Of a stretch of 64,000 nt of DNA, positions 50,088 through 58,959 are shown piece after piece; the first letter of the stretch is position 1, and each line of letters begins with the position of its first letter. The stretch is from the NCBI RefSeq assembly GCF_021596945.1, contig NZ_CP063779.1:1119501-1183500 (forward strand), read 5' to 3'. A model generated the notes under the pieces. That model had not been told where the DNA came from and did not search any database. It was given only the letters and a program-made list of their open reading frames with translations. Source of the stretch: Mongoliitalea daihaiensis (GTDB lineage: Bacteria; Bacteroidota; Bacteroidia; Cytophagales; Cyclobacteriaceae). A program made the translations under genes and the position numbers.

Positions 50088-51473
50088 ATGACTTCAACCT
50101 TGGATAAAAACCGGATTAACAGGAAAGTTTTACAAGAAAATTTAAAACGCTTTTTTTACATTCCTTTTATTGCAATTCCCATCAGTTTAGGTCATATTTT
50201 ATTTTTCTATTTCAGTTTGACCGAATCTGACGGTTCAGAGCTCATCTGGCGTTGGGGCATCATGTATATACATACGTTGATAATCATCCTTTCTTTGTTC
50301 ATCGGTCTATTGGTTTATCTTAGGCGCAAACATCAAGTGCTGCCAGATAACATTACAGCAGGATTGATAAATATATTCATTTTGCTAATTATCTTGGTTG
50401 GCGTCGCTATCACCATATTTGATCAGTTGGTTACCCCTGCCATTACGCCATATTTGGTGATCTGTACAACAGTTGCTGTTGTATTTTTGATTCATCCGAT
50501 CAAGGCATTGTTCATGTATGTCACTTCCTACTGTTTCTTCTTTTTTCTACTTCCTTTCACCCAGTCAGACCCAGATATACTGTTGTCAAACAGGGTAAAT
50601 GGCCTTACGTTTATTGGGATAGGATTTCTTATTTCGTTGATTCTTTGGAGAAATAATTGGTCTGATTTCCAGCAAAAAATTGTTATCGAAGAGCAAAATA
50701 AGGCTCTGGAGCGCAATAACATCGAATTGAAAGCCCAGCAAGCGCAATTGTTGGAACTGAATGCTACCAAGGACAAATTTTTCTCCATTATTGCCCATGA
50801 CTTGAGAAGCCCATTCAATGCAATTATGGGTTTGAGTGACTTGCTCGTTGAACAGGTTAAGCAAAAGGACTACAGCAGTATTGAACAATACGCTGGTATT
50901 ATCCGGCGATCATCCCAAAAGGCGGTTAACTTACTGATGAATCTTATGGAATGGTCTCGCTCTCAAACTGGCAGGATGGAATTCAACCCCAAGCGATTCG
51001 ATTTAATTGAATCTATTCTGGAAACCATCGCGTTGTTTGATGAGGTCGCTAGCAAAAAAGGAATAGTAATATTAGACAAATTGCCCCCCAAAGCCACTGT
51101 TTTCGCAGATTTAGCTATGATAAACACCGTTTTAAGAAACCTGATATCCAATGCAATCAAGTTTACTAGGCAGGAGGGTGAAATTACAGTGGCAGTGGTA
51201 GCAAAAAACGAACATGAACTCACGGTTTCGGTAACCGATAATGGCACAGGAATAGGGAAAAATAGGCTTGAAAAGCTCTTTCAGATTGATGCAAGCCAAT
51301 CCACTCTTGGTACTGCCAATGAGCATGGAACCGGATTGGGATTAATCTTGTGCAAAGAGTTTGTTGAAATGCATGGAGGAATGATTTGGGTGGAAAGCGA
51401 AGAATTGAAAGGTTCATCATTTTATTTTACCCTACCTTTGAAAAAAGAATCCGTTATAGAAAAGACAGCCTGA
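50088..51473 (+). CDS. Membrane sensor histidine kinase
   Basis: 461 residues. The N-terminal half (about 20-200) has six hydrophobic helices with almost no periplasmic loops, then a coiled coil (about 200-235), HisKA with phospho-acceptor His in S-I-I-A-H-D-L-R-S-P, and an ATPase domain (N-L-I-S-N-A-I-K-F, D-N-G-T-G-I-G, G-T-G-L-G-L-I-L-C). The membrane part suggests sensing within the membrane or of a small ligand. No response regulator is adjacent. It stands alone with a 336-bp spacer upstream. Confidence 0.93.
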   Translation: MTSTLDKNRINRKVLQENLKRFFYIPFIAIPISLGHILFFYFSLTESDGSELIWRWGIMYIHTLIIILSLFIGLLVYLRRKHQVLPDNITAGLINIFILLIILVGVAITIFDQLVTPAITPYLVICTTVAVVFLIHPIKALFMYVTSYCFFFFLLPFTQSDPDILLSNRVNGLTFIGIGFLISLILWRNNWSDFQQKIVIEEQNKALERNNIELKAQQAQLLELNATKDKFFSIIAHDLRSPFNAIMGLSDLLVEQVKQKDYSSIEQYAGIIRRSSQKAVNLLMNLMEWSRSQTGRMEFNPKRFDLIESILETIALFDEVASKKGIVILDKLPPKATVFADLAMINTVLRNLISNAIKFTRQEGEITVAVVAKNEHELTVSVTDNGTGIGKNRLEKLFQIDASQSTLGTANEHGTGLGLILCKEFVEMHGGMIWVESEELKGSSFYFTLPLKKESVIEKTA

Positions 51474-51511
51474 CTGCTCAGTATTTAGTTTGGCAAAAAA
51501 TAAGTTTAAAA

Positions 51512-52582
51512 ATGTCTCCTAATCCATTACAAGTCCATAGACCTGAACCTATCCACGAAGGGGATGAGATTCTTTCCTATACAAGAAAATCCGATATTCA
51601 GGAAACCATCCAAATTTTGCTGTCAGGTAAACAGGTATTAGTAGAGGAATATTATAGCAATGGATTAGATTTGCTCAAAGAATTGTCATCCTATCTAAAA
51701 AAGTCACTACCCAACCAATCCTTTCTCGAACAGCGAGCATATCGGACGGAATTCAGAAATTTGTCCAATCGCATTTTGCTGAGAATAAAAGAACATCAAT
51801 TACAGGTAAAGAAAGCCCCAGAGATAGGATGGTTGGCCAAACTCTATCCTGAATTGAGCGATTTTTACCTGCCTTTTCCACAAGTTCAGGGGCTCAATAG
51901 CGCTTGGCAGTGGTATACAAACGGTATTCAAATCCCCGGACTCCGCAATAAAATCCACCCGTATTATGGGGTATATTTTCCTACCCGGTTTGAGCATGTG
52001 CTCGTGTTTGATAATTGGCTGAAACGTTACCAAGGTCCAAAAAAATCAGCCATCGATGTAGGTGTTGGAAGTGGCATTCTTTCCTTGCTCATGGTGCAGC
52101 ATGGCTTTCAAAAAGTTTTTGGGACGGATATCAATGCCAATGCGATCATCGGTTTAACCGAATCCATGGGTGACACCAAGTTATCCAGGAAAATTGAGCT
52201 TGATTTTGGGCATTTATTCGGGAAATGGGTAAAGCCAACAGAGTTGATTGTCTTCAATCCACCTTGGCTCCCCACTTCGAAGGAATCTAATAAATTGGAT
52301 GAGGCGATTTATTATAACGAACAGCTTTTCCCGGACTTTTTTGCAGGAGCTCATGAACGCTTATTATCTGAAGGACACTTGCTGATTATTTTCTCCAATC
52401 TGGCCCAAATCACCGGAGTTACTGATAAGCATCCAATAGAGCAAGAGTTGCTAATAGGTGGTCGTTTTGTATTGGAGAGATGCCTTAAAAAGTCAGTCAA
52501 AGAAGCCTCTCAAAAGACCCAACGCAACCAACATTGGAGAGGTGAGGAAGTTGTCGAGCTGTGGGTGTTGAAAAAATTATAA
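51512..52582 (+). CDS. Class I SAM-dependent methyltransferase (HemK-like)
   Basis: About 356 residues from the ATG at 51512; the longer frame back to 51386 overlaps the kinase gene and is rejected. The core has motif I I-D-V-G-V-G-S-G-I-L-S-L-L and the N-P-P-W motif (V-F-N-P-P-W-L-P), typical of N5-glutamine or N6-adenine methyltransferases. The substrate is unknown. The N-terminal about 150 residues are unfamiliar. It is followed by a pirin gene 58 bases on. Confidence 0.82.
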   Translation: MSPNPLQVHRPEPIHEGDEILSYTRKSDIQETIQILLSGKQVLVEEYYSNGLDLLKELSSYLKKSLPNQSFLEQRAYRTEFRNLSNRILLRIKEHQLQVKKAPEIGWLAKLYPELSDFYLPFPQVQGLNSAWQWYTNGIQIPGLRNKIHPYYGVYFPTRFEHVLVFDNWLKRYQGPKKSAIDVGVGSGILSLLMVQHGFQKVFGTDINANAIIGLTESMGDTKLSRKIELDFGHLFGKWVKPTELIVFNPPWLPTSKESNKLDEAIYYNEQLFPDFFAGAHERLLSEGHLLIIFSNLAQITGVTDKHPIEQELLIGGRFVLERCLKKSVKEASQKTQRNQHWRGEEVVELWVLKKL

Positions 52583-52640
52583 AAGATTTATAATCAAACA
52601 CGTAAAATAATGGACAATTAACCACTAACCTATACAACGC

Positions 52641-53525
52641 ATGTCAAACATCGATTTAATCATAGAAGAACGCGGAGCTGATATCGGAAAATTTCTGGTT
52701 GGAAGGCTGCTTCCTTTTCGCCAAAAGCGAATGGTAGGACCATTTATCTACATTGATCATATGGGACCTGTCAAGTTGAATGAGCGAAGCAATTTTGACA
52801 TTTTACCACATCCCCATATAGGCCTATCCACACTCACCTTTTTGTTTGAAGGAAGCATCACCCATCGGGATACCTTAGGCAATGAAGTCGATATCAATCC
52901 CGGTGCGGTCAATTGGATGACGGCAGGAAAGGGTATCGTGCACAGTGAACGAACACCTGAACACCTGCGTAATTCTGAGCTTTTGATGCATGGTTTGCAG
53001 ATTTGGGTTGCACTGCCCAAGCACTTGGAGCAAATGGAGCCTGAATTTTTTCATGTAACAGCAGAGGAAATACCCGCTTGGGAACAGGATGGTATTCAAT
53101 TTAGATTAGTGGCAGGAGAAGCATTTGACCGCAAGTCTCCTGTACCTGTGTATAGCAAGTTGTATATGCTGGAAATCAAGAGTTCTTCCCGTCAGCAAGT
53201 TACAATTGGAGAGCATTTGTACGGTGAGTCGGGTTTGTACATTTTGGAAGGCGGTGTGGAAAGTGATGGCAATGAATACGGACCCAAGCAAATGTTGGTG
53301 ACCAAGGATAGTACCCTTTGTGAGTTTACCATACAGGCTGATAGTACGATTTACATTTTTGGAGGTGAACCACTACCGGAACAACGATTCATTGATTGGA
53401 ATTTTGTTGCATCCGATAAAGCCTTAATTGCTGAAGCCAAACAAAAATGGATAGATCAGAAATTTGAAAAGATTAAAGGTGAAGAGGATGAGTTTGTACC
53501 TTATCCTTCTTTTCCTAAAAAATGA
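52641..53525 (+). CDS. Pirin family protein
   Basis: 294 residues, bicupin pirin. Metal ligands are visible: H-P-H-P-H-I-G-L ... E-G-S-I-T-H-R-D and W-M-T-A-G-K-G-I-V-H-S-E. Pirins bind iron; some have quercetinase activity and others act in transcription or redox sensing. No physiological role can be deduced here. The C-terminus (Q-K-W-I-D-Q-K-F-E-K-I) is the usual pirin tail. Confidence 0.95.
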   Translation: MSNIDLIIEERGADIGKFLVGRLLPFRQKRMVGPFIYIDHMGPVKLNERSNFDILPHPHIGLSTLTFLFEGSITHRDTLGNEVDINPGAVNWMTAGKGIVHSERTPEHLRNSELLMHGLQIWVALPKHLEQMEPEFFHVTAEEIPAWEQDGIQFRLVAGEAFDRKSPVPVYSKLYMLEIKSSSRQQVTIGEHLYGESGLYILEGGVESDGNEYGPKQMLVTKDSTLCEFTIQADSTIYIFGGEPLPEQRFIDWNFVASDKALIAEAKQKWIDQKFEKIKGEEDEFVPYPSFPKK

Positions 53526-53826
53526 AAGATGATTATCCGGAATTACCAGTGGATGAAAAATAGCGCGTATTGCGGATAATCGACCTTAGTCAACGGTCTT
53601 CAGTCAGCATGCCTCCTCATGAAATTGGTTGACAGGTCATTGACCGATGACCGAATGATATCGATAATCAGAAAATGAAATCTTTTTTACTCGCAAACGA
53701 CCATCCTTCGTTAATAAATTTAAGAGTTCAAGAAAAGGTGTTTGATTTGGCTATTACTATACCCAAAATCAATTTTTTTATTTGTACGCCCAAAATTTTT
53801 ATATTTGTACGTGTAAAGGTATTGCT
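53526..53826. repeat. Repeat-rich spacer before the toxin-antitoxin pair
   Basis: Word-like sequence (GTCAACGGTCTTCAGTCAGC near 53588, TGACAGGTCATTGACCGATG near 53631) whose two parts are roughly inverted to one another. No gene is supported in the first 250 bases; the promoter of the toxin-antitoxin pair is at the end. Confidence 0.5.
53779..53811 (+). promoter_or_regulatory. Promoter with direct repeats TATTTGTACG
   Basis: TATTTGTACG occurs at 53779-53788 and 53802-53811, 23 bp apart. The second copy contains an exact TAnnTTTG -7 box (TATATTTG, 53800-53807), about 20 bases before the antitoxin start. The repeats may be the operator for autoregulation by the antitoxin. Confidence 0.55.
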
Positions 53827-54084
53827 ATGGACAAAAAACTAACATTGAAACTGGATAGTCATGTGATTGAGAAGGCTAAGGAGTATGCCGCTTCACAAAA
53901 CAGGAGTTTGTCAGGATTGATTGAATCTTATCTGATGAAATTAATTTCTGAAGGCAGTTCAGATACCAGCAAAAAAATAGAGATTTCTCCCTTTGTAAAG
54001 AGTCTGAGAACTGGAGTAAAGGTTCCTTTGGATTATGATTACAAAAAAGCACACCTTGATTTTTTAGAGGAAAAGCACAAATGA
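53827..54084 (+). CDS. DUF6364-type antitoxin
   Basis: About 85 residues from the ATG at 53827; the frame back to 53782 overlaps the promoter. An N-terminal ribbon-helix-helix segment (K-L-T-L-K-L-D-S-H-V-I-E-K-A-K-E-Y-A and S-L-S-G-L-I-E) is followed by a toxin-binding tail rich in charged residues (Y-K-K-A-H-L-D-F-L-E-E-K). It overlaps the PIN gene by 4 bases. As a DNA-binding antitoxin it probably represses its own promoter. Confidence 0.85.
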   Translation: MDKKLTLKLDSHVIEKAKEYAASQNRSLSGLIESYLMKLISEGSSDTSKKIEISPFVKSLRTGVKVPLDYDYKKAHLDFLEEKHK

Positions 54085-54497
54085 TGGACAAATTATTCCT
54101 TGACACCAATGTAGTTATTGATTTATTAGGTGAACGTGAACCGTTTTATGAATCTATAGCTCAGATTGCGACGCTTTCAGACAAAGAAGAACTTTGTATA
54201 GTTGTATCAGCTTTAACTTATTCCACAGTTTTCTACATTCTTTCAAGATTTGAAGGCTCTGAAATTGTTAAAGAAAAAATCAGAAAGTTTAAGGTTATTT
54301 CCGAAACCTCAGATTTGACAAATCAAGTAATTGATAAAGCGCTAACTTCAAACTTTAGAGATTTTGAAGATGCCTTACAGTATTTTTGTGCATTAAATTC
54401 AGGAGCTGGTGTAATCATTACTAGAAATGGTAAGGATTTTAAAGATTCGGAATTACCAGTGATGAGTCCAGATGAATACCTTACTAGCTTTATGTAA
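54081..54497 (+). CDS. PIN domain toxin ribonuclease
   Basis: 138 residues (a second ATG lies one codon downstream). PIN acidic residues are visible: L-F-L-D-T-N-V-V-I-D (Asp), an internal Glu/Asp, R-D-F-E-D-A-L-Q-Y-F and I-T-R-N-G-K-D-F. PIN toxins cleave RNA, usually tRNA or mRNA, when freed from the antitoxin. It is the second gene of a VapBC-like type II toxin-antitoxin pair. Confidence 0.88.
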   Translation: MMDKLFLDTNVVIDLLGEREPFYESIAQIATLSDKEELCIVVSALTYSTVFYILSRFEGSEIVKEKIRKFKVISETSDLTNQVIDKALTSNFRDFEDALQYFCALNSGAGVIITRNGKDFKDSELPVMSPDEYLTSFM

Positions 54498-54508
54498 ATA
54501 TCTCCCCC

Positions 54509-55858
54509 ATGAACCGACGTGATTTTCTGATTCAAACAGGAATAGTCTCTTTGGGCACAGGGTTGCTTTCTCCAGAAGTTTTAGCTCAACAATCCATGCA
54601 TGCCAAGCGTAATGAATCCATGGATCAGAAAGTTTTAATCATTGGTGCAGGGGTGGCTGGTCTTTATGCTGTATATATCTTGAAAGCTAAGGGAGTCGAT
54701 GTGCAATTGCTCGAGGCAACAGATACCTATGGTGGCCGGCTTGCCAAATTATCGGGATTTGCAGACTATCCTTTGGATTTGGGGGCCCAGTGGTTGCATG
54801 GCAAAAATAACTTGATTGGCGAATGGATAAAAAAATCATCGACCAAAATCGTCCAAGACGCCATGTCCCCTCAGTATTGGTTCAGAGATCAACTCTTGAC
54901 CAAATTGCCGAAGTCTTTGGATATTTTTCAAGGGAAACAATTACCAGATGTTTCCTATGCAGCATTTGCCCGCATGAAGGGATTTGGCCAAGAGTATGCT
55001 GACATTGTTGAAGGTATAGCAGGGGATTATGGAGCAGCAGCTGATAGACTTTCGGTTTATTATACAAACAAGGAGTTTGAAACTTGGACTTCAGGAGAGC
55101 AGGATTATAGATTTCGGGAAACATTTTTTGATTTTATTGATCAGGAGATTGCCTCCAAAGTCAAGGACAAGATCACGTTCAATGCTCCTGTCGCTTCTAT
55201 TGATTATTCTGGTAAAGATATTCGGGTGATGACCAAGGATAATCAAGTCTTTGATGTGCAAAAACTACTGATCACGGTACCTATTACCATTCTTCAGTCG
55301 AAGGACATTCAATTTTATCCACCCTTGCCAAAGGAAAAAACAGAAGCCTTTCAGAAAATTGGCATGGATGCAGGGATGAAAGTATTTCTAAAGTTTTCAA
55401 AGAAATTTTATGGGAAATATATTTTGGGGGGCAAGATTAGTGCTGCTTATATTGATGATAGCGTAGCTAAAAATACCCAAGAACATGTACTCTTTGCTTT
55501 TGTCATGGGAAAACAAGCAGCATATCTGACTAACCTTGGGAATGATGATGCGATCGTGCAGGAGTTACTCGTCGACTTAGATAGCATGTATCAGGGACAA
55601 GCCTCTGCCAGCTTTATTCAAGCGCATGTACAAAATTGGAGTACGCAACCCTATATTAGAGGCGCCTATTCTTACAGCACTGTTGGTATGGGCAATGCCA
55701 GAAAACTATCCGCTGCTCCTATTGATAATAGAATATTTTTTGCTGGAGAGGCCATGAATACTAACGGGCATCATCAATCCGTTCATGGAGCTGCAGAGAC
55801 AGGTTTACAGGCAGCGGAAGCAATTATCCATGGTAAAGCATCTAATAGTATTTGGTGA
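54509..55858 (+). CDS. Flavin monoamine oxidase family protein, Tat exported
   Basis: 449 residues. A twin-arginine signal (M-N-R-R-D-F-L-I-Q-T-G-I-V-S-L-G-T-G) predicts export of the folded flavoprotein. The FAD-binding motif V-L-I-I-G-A-G-V-A-G-L-Y-A is at about residue 43 and the C-terminal FAD motif F-F-A-G-E-A-M-N-T-N-G-H-H-Q-S-V-H-G-A is intact. Such enzymes oxidise primary amines or amino acids. The substrate is unknown. It follows the PIN toxin gene by 11 bases but is probably an independent function. Confidence 0.9.
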   Translation: MNRRDFLIQTGIVSLGTGLLSPEVLAQQSMHAKRNESMDQKVLIIGAGVAGLYAVYILKAKGVDVQLLEATDTYGGRLAKLSGFADYPLDLGAQWLHGKNNLIGEWIKKSSTKIVQDAMSPQYWFRDQLLTKLPKSLDIFQGKQLPDVSYAAFARMKGFGQEYADIVEGIAGDYGAAADRLSVYYTNKEFETWTSGEQDYRFRETFFDFIDQEIASKVKDKITFNAPVASIDYSGKDIRVMTKDNQVFDVQKLLITVPITILQSKDIQFYPPLPKEKTEAFQKIGMDAGMKVFLKFSKKFYGKYILGGKISAAYIDDSVAKNTQEHVLFAFVMGKQAAYLTNLGNDDAIVQELLVDLDSMYQGQASASFIQAHVQNWSTQPYIRGAYSYSTVGMGNARKLSAAPIDNRIFFAGEAMNTNGHHQSVHGAAETGLQAAEAIIHGKASNSIW

Positions 55859-56074
55859 TTAAGAGAGGAGGAGTACACTTTGCCAAATACTATACCAATT
55901 GCATTCGACCTTATTTATTACCGTTTAAAAAAAAAAAACCTTCCAAGGAAAACATTTTATAATTAATTATCTAGTCATTGTTTGGATTGAATGTTTAATT
56001 TAATTTAGTTTTAGCTTCAAAATGAAGTCGTTTTTGGCCAAAAGCTTTTATTCAATTCAAACTGTTTAATAACT

Positions 56075-56278
56075 ATGAAAAAACTGTTTATTGGGCTGGC
56101 TTTTTTAGGATCAGTCCTGATGTTCAATAAAGGTGTGAGAGCTGACGAATCTTTACCTGAGAATCAATGCCTATGGAAAAGACAAAGTTGTGGGCTATTT
56201 CAAGGTAGTTTTGAAGCTTGTTTAGTTAATGGGGATGGTATGCCATGTTCCTGTGGAGAAGTGACAAGAAATTGTTAA
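56075..56278 (+). CDS. Small secreted Cys-rich peptide (NVEALA-like)
   Basis: 67 residues. A signal peptide (K-K-L-F-I-G-L-A-F-L-G-S-V-L-M-F) is followed by a mature part of about 43 residues with six Cys (C-L-W-K-R-Q-S-C, C-L-V, C-S-C, C at the end). Short peptides of this kind, often called NVEALA, are encoded next to 6-bladed beta-propeller lipoproteins in Bacteroidota, and one follows here. It may be a secreted signal or an export cargo; this is not established. Confidence 0.7.
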   Translation: MKKLFIGLAFLGSVLMFNKGVRADESLPENQCLWKRQSCGLFQGSFEACLVNGDGMPCSCGEVTRNC

Positions 56279-56286
56279 ATTTCTTT

Positions 56287-56314
56287 TGGTAGGGAGGTTT
56301 AGTCTTCCCTACCA
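56287..56314 (+). terminator. Hairpin after the small peptide gene
   Basis: TGGTAGGGA / TCCCTACCA, a 9-bp perfect stem with a 10-base loop, just after the stop at 56278. It lacks a long T run, so it may be an attenuator or stabiliser rather than a strict terminator. Confidence 0.55.
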
Positions 56315-56430
56315 TCTTGATCAAACAAGTGAAGTTTGGTTTGCACAATAAAATTTTAAAAATCTTCTAATTATAAAAAGTAATTTGGCTTCAAAATCTT
56401 TTTTTGAAGGATTAAAAATAATTGTTTACT

Positions 56431-57552
56431 ATGAAAACTAACATAAATAAAGCTATTCCTCTGCTGTCACTTCTTTTTGCTTCAACTATTCTTTTCTCCT
56501 GTAGCAGTGAAAGCAAAGTAGACTTGGATGCACTTGAATCTTGGAAAATCCTTGTATCAGAAAGTTCTGAAAAGAAGGTAAGTAACCTTATCAAGGATGA
56601 TTATTTTTTAGTGCCCTTAGCAACGAATGTTTCATCACTCATTGTGAAAATGGAAAAGGTCACTTTGCATAATGATCGAATTTTTGTTTTGGATCCTTTG
56701 AGTCCTCAACCTGTTAAAGTATTTGATTCTTCAGGGAAACATGTAAGAAATATTGGAAAAAAAGGGGATGGACCAGGAGAGTTTAACAATCCCATTGATT
56801 TGTTTATTGACGGGAATTATGTTTACGTCTATGACAATCCTGAAAATCTGTTGCGGTTTGATTTCGAAGGGAATTTTGTCAACTCCCAAAAAACCGGGGT
56901 TGCAGGTTTTAGAATTGAAAAAAGCATGGATAAGGGATATGTATTTATCAATGGTGGAACGGAGTCCAACTTATTGACAACTGATGGTAATTTTAAAGTT
57001 CCTAAAAGTTTTTTCCCTTACCAAAACAGAATAGTTGATCAATTGATTTTGTCACCGTTATTAAAACTAAATGATGGATCAGTACTTTATCGGCGCTACT
57101 TGAATGATACTATTTTTTCCATCAATGCTCAGGGAACCCCTATTCCACATTTGTTTATTGACCATGGCGATAAGGCATTTAAGTTTGACTCAAAAATGAA
57201 TCCTGATCAATTGGAAGAAAAAACGGTGGAGTACGCTATCAACCAATTGTTTTTGGAAAATTCAGAACATCAGCTGCTTTACTTCTTGCAATCAATGAAT
57301 CCCTATTTTTCACTTCGAAACAAGAAAAATCTAAACACCTATTTAATCAACTTTATGAATCTGGAAAATGACATCACTTTTACAAATCCATTGGCGTTTA
57401 CCTTTTGCACAGCCGATTGGTTTGTGGCGGCTATTGACCCGGCTCAATTGCCGGGCGATCGATCAAATTTCCCTGAAAAGGCTAAAGCAGCAACTGCAAA
57501 CATAACAAACAATGATAATCCAGTTTTATTGTTTTGTAAGTTCAAGTTTTAG
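56431..57552 (+). CDS. 6-bladed beta-propeller lipoprotein
   Basis: About 373 residues from the ATG at 56431; a second in-frame ATG 9 bases upstream gives MFT first. Lipoprotein signal I-P-L-L-S-L-L-F-A-S-T-I-L-F-S-C. The NHL-like repeat blades are visible: F-V-L-D-P-L-S-P-Q-P-V-K-V-F-D-S-S-G-K-H and G-K-K-G-D-G-P-G-E-F-N-N-P. This DUF4934/6-bladed-type family is common in Bacteroidota and usually accompanies small NVEALA-type peptides, as here. Function unknown; surface exposed or periplasmic. Confidence 0.85.
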   Translation: MKTNINKAIPLLSLLFASTILFSCSSESKVDLDALESWKILVSESSEKKVSNLIKDDYFLVPLATNVSSLIVKMEKVTLHNDRIFVLDPLSPQPVKVFDSSGKHVRNIGKKGDGPGEFNNPIDLFIDGNYVYVYDNPENLLRFDFEGNFVNSQKTGVAGFRIEKSMDKGYVFINGGTESNLLTTDGNFKVPKSFFPYQNRIVDQLILSPLLKLNDGSVLYRRYLNDTIFSINAQGTPIPHLFIDHGDKAFKFDSKMNPDQLEEKTVEYAINQLFLENSEHQLLYFLQSMNPYFSLRNKKNLNTYLINFMNLENDITFTNPLAFTFCTADWFVAAIDPAQLPGDRSNFPEKAKAATANITNNDNPVLLFCKFKF

Positions 57553-57838
57553 TTTTCCTAATCAAAAGATGTGCTCCTTTGGTTTAAAAGGAAACATCAT
57601 ATTAGTTTAAAAATCAATTTAAAATCTTTGCCAATGAGCTAGGGATTTTTATTTTACCTAATCAAGATTCCTTTCCAATTGCGTATCTACAGGAGCGTAA
57701 TTTAAGTTTTTATACCATCCAAAAAAGAGCTGGAAGAAGAGCTTGAAACTAGTGGAATAAGTGAAGTTTAACTTAAATTTGGCCTTCTTACTTGGAAAAG
57801 GCTATCTTTAAATCTGGATTGAAACAAATGTATCATTT

Positions 57839-58669
57839 ATGAAATTCAGTTTATTTTTCTTATTTCTGTTATCGGGCAGTTTGTTGGCGCAGCAGATACC
57901 CCCACTGTTAACTCAGGAAAGACTTGCTTTTTGTGAAGCAAACCTATCTTTTGAAGAAGCAAACCAATTACGTCTAGAGTTAGTGGCACTGGAAGACTAT
58001 TTTATTGAAAGAGGACTGTTAATTGATAAATCTGGAGTTGCTTACAAAGCGCTCTTTCAGAAGATAGTCAATGAAAATGATTTAACCTTCTCCATAGACA
58101 CTACTTTTCAACTATTGAGTTCTGTGGATATAGAGGTGTTTCGATCTTGTTATTTTAAAATGCTGACTCCGGAAGAACTTTCGCAAGCCACTATCCAACA
58201 TTACGAAGCATTTAAAAGTATTTCTGAGGATTCTGGTGCTGAGATCACCCCTAGTATCGTTGCCCAACGCATCATCGATAATTTATCAGAAGTAGATTTT
58301 GAATTGGCGTTTTTAAGAATATCCAGTCTTTATGCGTTTTATATCATAGCTTCTCCAGCTATTCCAAGTTTGTTTGATGTTTTGGGTTCTGATGTGATTA
58401 AAGACATTAAAACAATTGCTGTTTCTTTAACCGAAGATGATCAGGTTTTGCTCGACAATCAGCCTTTGAAAACAAAGGATTTGGAACAGGCCTTATACGA
58501 TTTCTTAATCAAAGATCCTGAACATCGAGGAATTGAGTTTAGCACTAAGCGAAAGACCTCGTATCAATTCTATCTTGAAATAAACAAGATCTTTGACAAA
58601 GTTTATGAACGATTGAAGAGTGATCGTGGAGTCGTTCGAAAACACATATTTTATCAAGAACCAGATTAA
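57839..58669 (+). CDS. Exported protein of unknown function
   Basis: 276 residues with a signal peptide (F-S-L-F-F-L-F-L-L-S-G-S-L-L-A-Q). The mature part is helix-rich and acidic with no family I recognise. One hydrophobic stretch (Y-A-F-Y-I-I-A-S-P-A-I-P-S-L) is not long enough to be certain as a membrane helix. It is likely periplasmic. It stands alone; the 286-bp spacer before it holds only a short gene-like remnant (K-E-L-E-E-E-L-E-T-S-G-I-S-E-V near 57728) with no start codon. Confidence 0.6.
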   Translation: MKFSLFFLFLLSGSLLAQQIPPLLTQERLAFCEANLSFEEANQLRLELVALEDYFIERGLLIDKSGVAYKALFQKIVNENDLTFSIDTTFQLLSSVDIEVFRSCYFKMLTPEELSQATIQHYEAFKSISEDSGAEITPSIVAQRIIDNLSEVDFELAFLRISSLYAFYIIASPAIPSLFDVLGSDVIKDIKTIAVSLTEDDQVLLDNQPLKTKDLEQALYDFLIKDPEHRGIEFSTKRKTSYQFYLEINKIFDKVYERLKSDRGVVRKHIFYQEPD

Positions 58670-58741
58670 GCATTTACATAACATAGGCTACTAATTTCAA
58701 CATTTCTAATCCGACTGAAGTTAGTAGAAAAAGTACCCGCT

Positions 58742-58921
58742 ATGCCCAAGAGAACATCCATCAACGATATCCAAGAAATGGAGGACCTCAATGATTTGGA
58801 TAAAATAGTCAAAGATAAACGCAATCATAAGCGTGCAGATGCCAAAAAAGAGCGTAGAAATAGGCATTACGTCAAGCTACTGATCAAACAGCAATTGAAA
58901 GGGAGTGATTTTGAGGAGTAG
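58742..58921 (+). CDS. Small basic protein of unknown function
   Basis: 59 residues with a very high Lys/Arg/Asp content: M-P-K-R-T-S-I-N-D-I, then K-D-K-R-N-H-K-R-A-D-A-K-K-E-R-R-N-R-H, ending Q-L-K-G-S-D-F-E-E. A short conserved-looking design, an acidic N-terminus then a basic helix, suggests nucleic-acid binding. ATG at 58742, stop TAG at 58919-58921. It lies about 70 bases after the exported protein gene on the same strand. Confidence 0.6.
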   Translation: MPKRTSINDIQEMEDLNDLDKIVKDKRNHKRADAKKERRNRHYVKLLIKQQLKGSDFEE

Positions 58922-58959
58922 GTTGATGCCATTTTCTTTTATTTTTGGGGAATTAGGTC

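Noticed and set aside
51386..51511. N-terminal extension of the methyltransferase
   Set aside because: It would overlap the C-terminus of the histidine kinase by almost 90 bases, and the product has no relation to the family.
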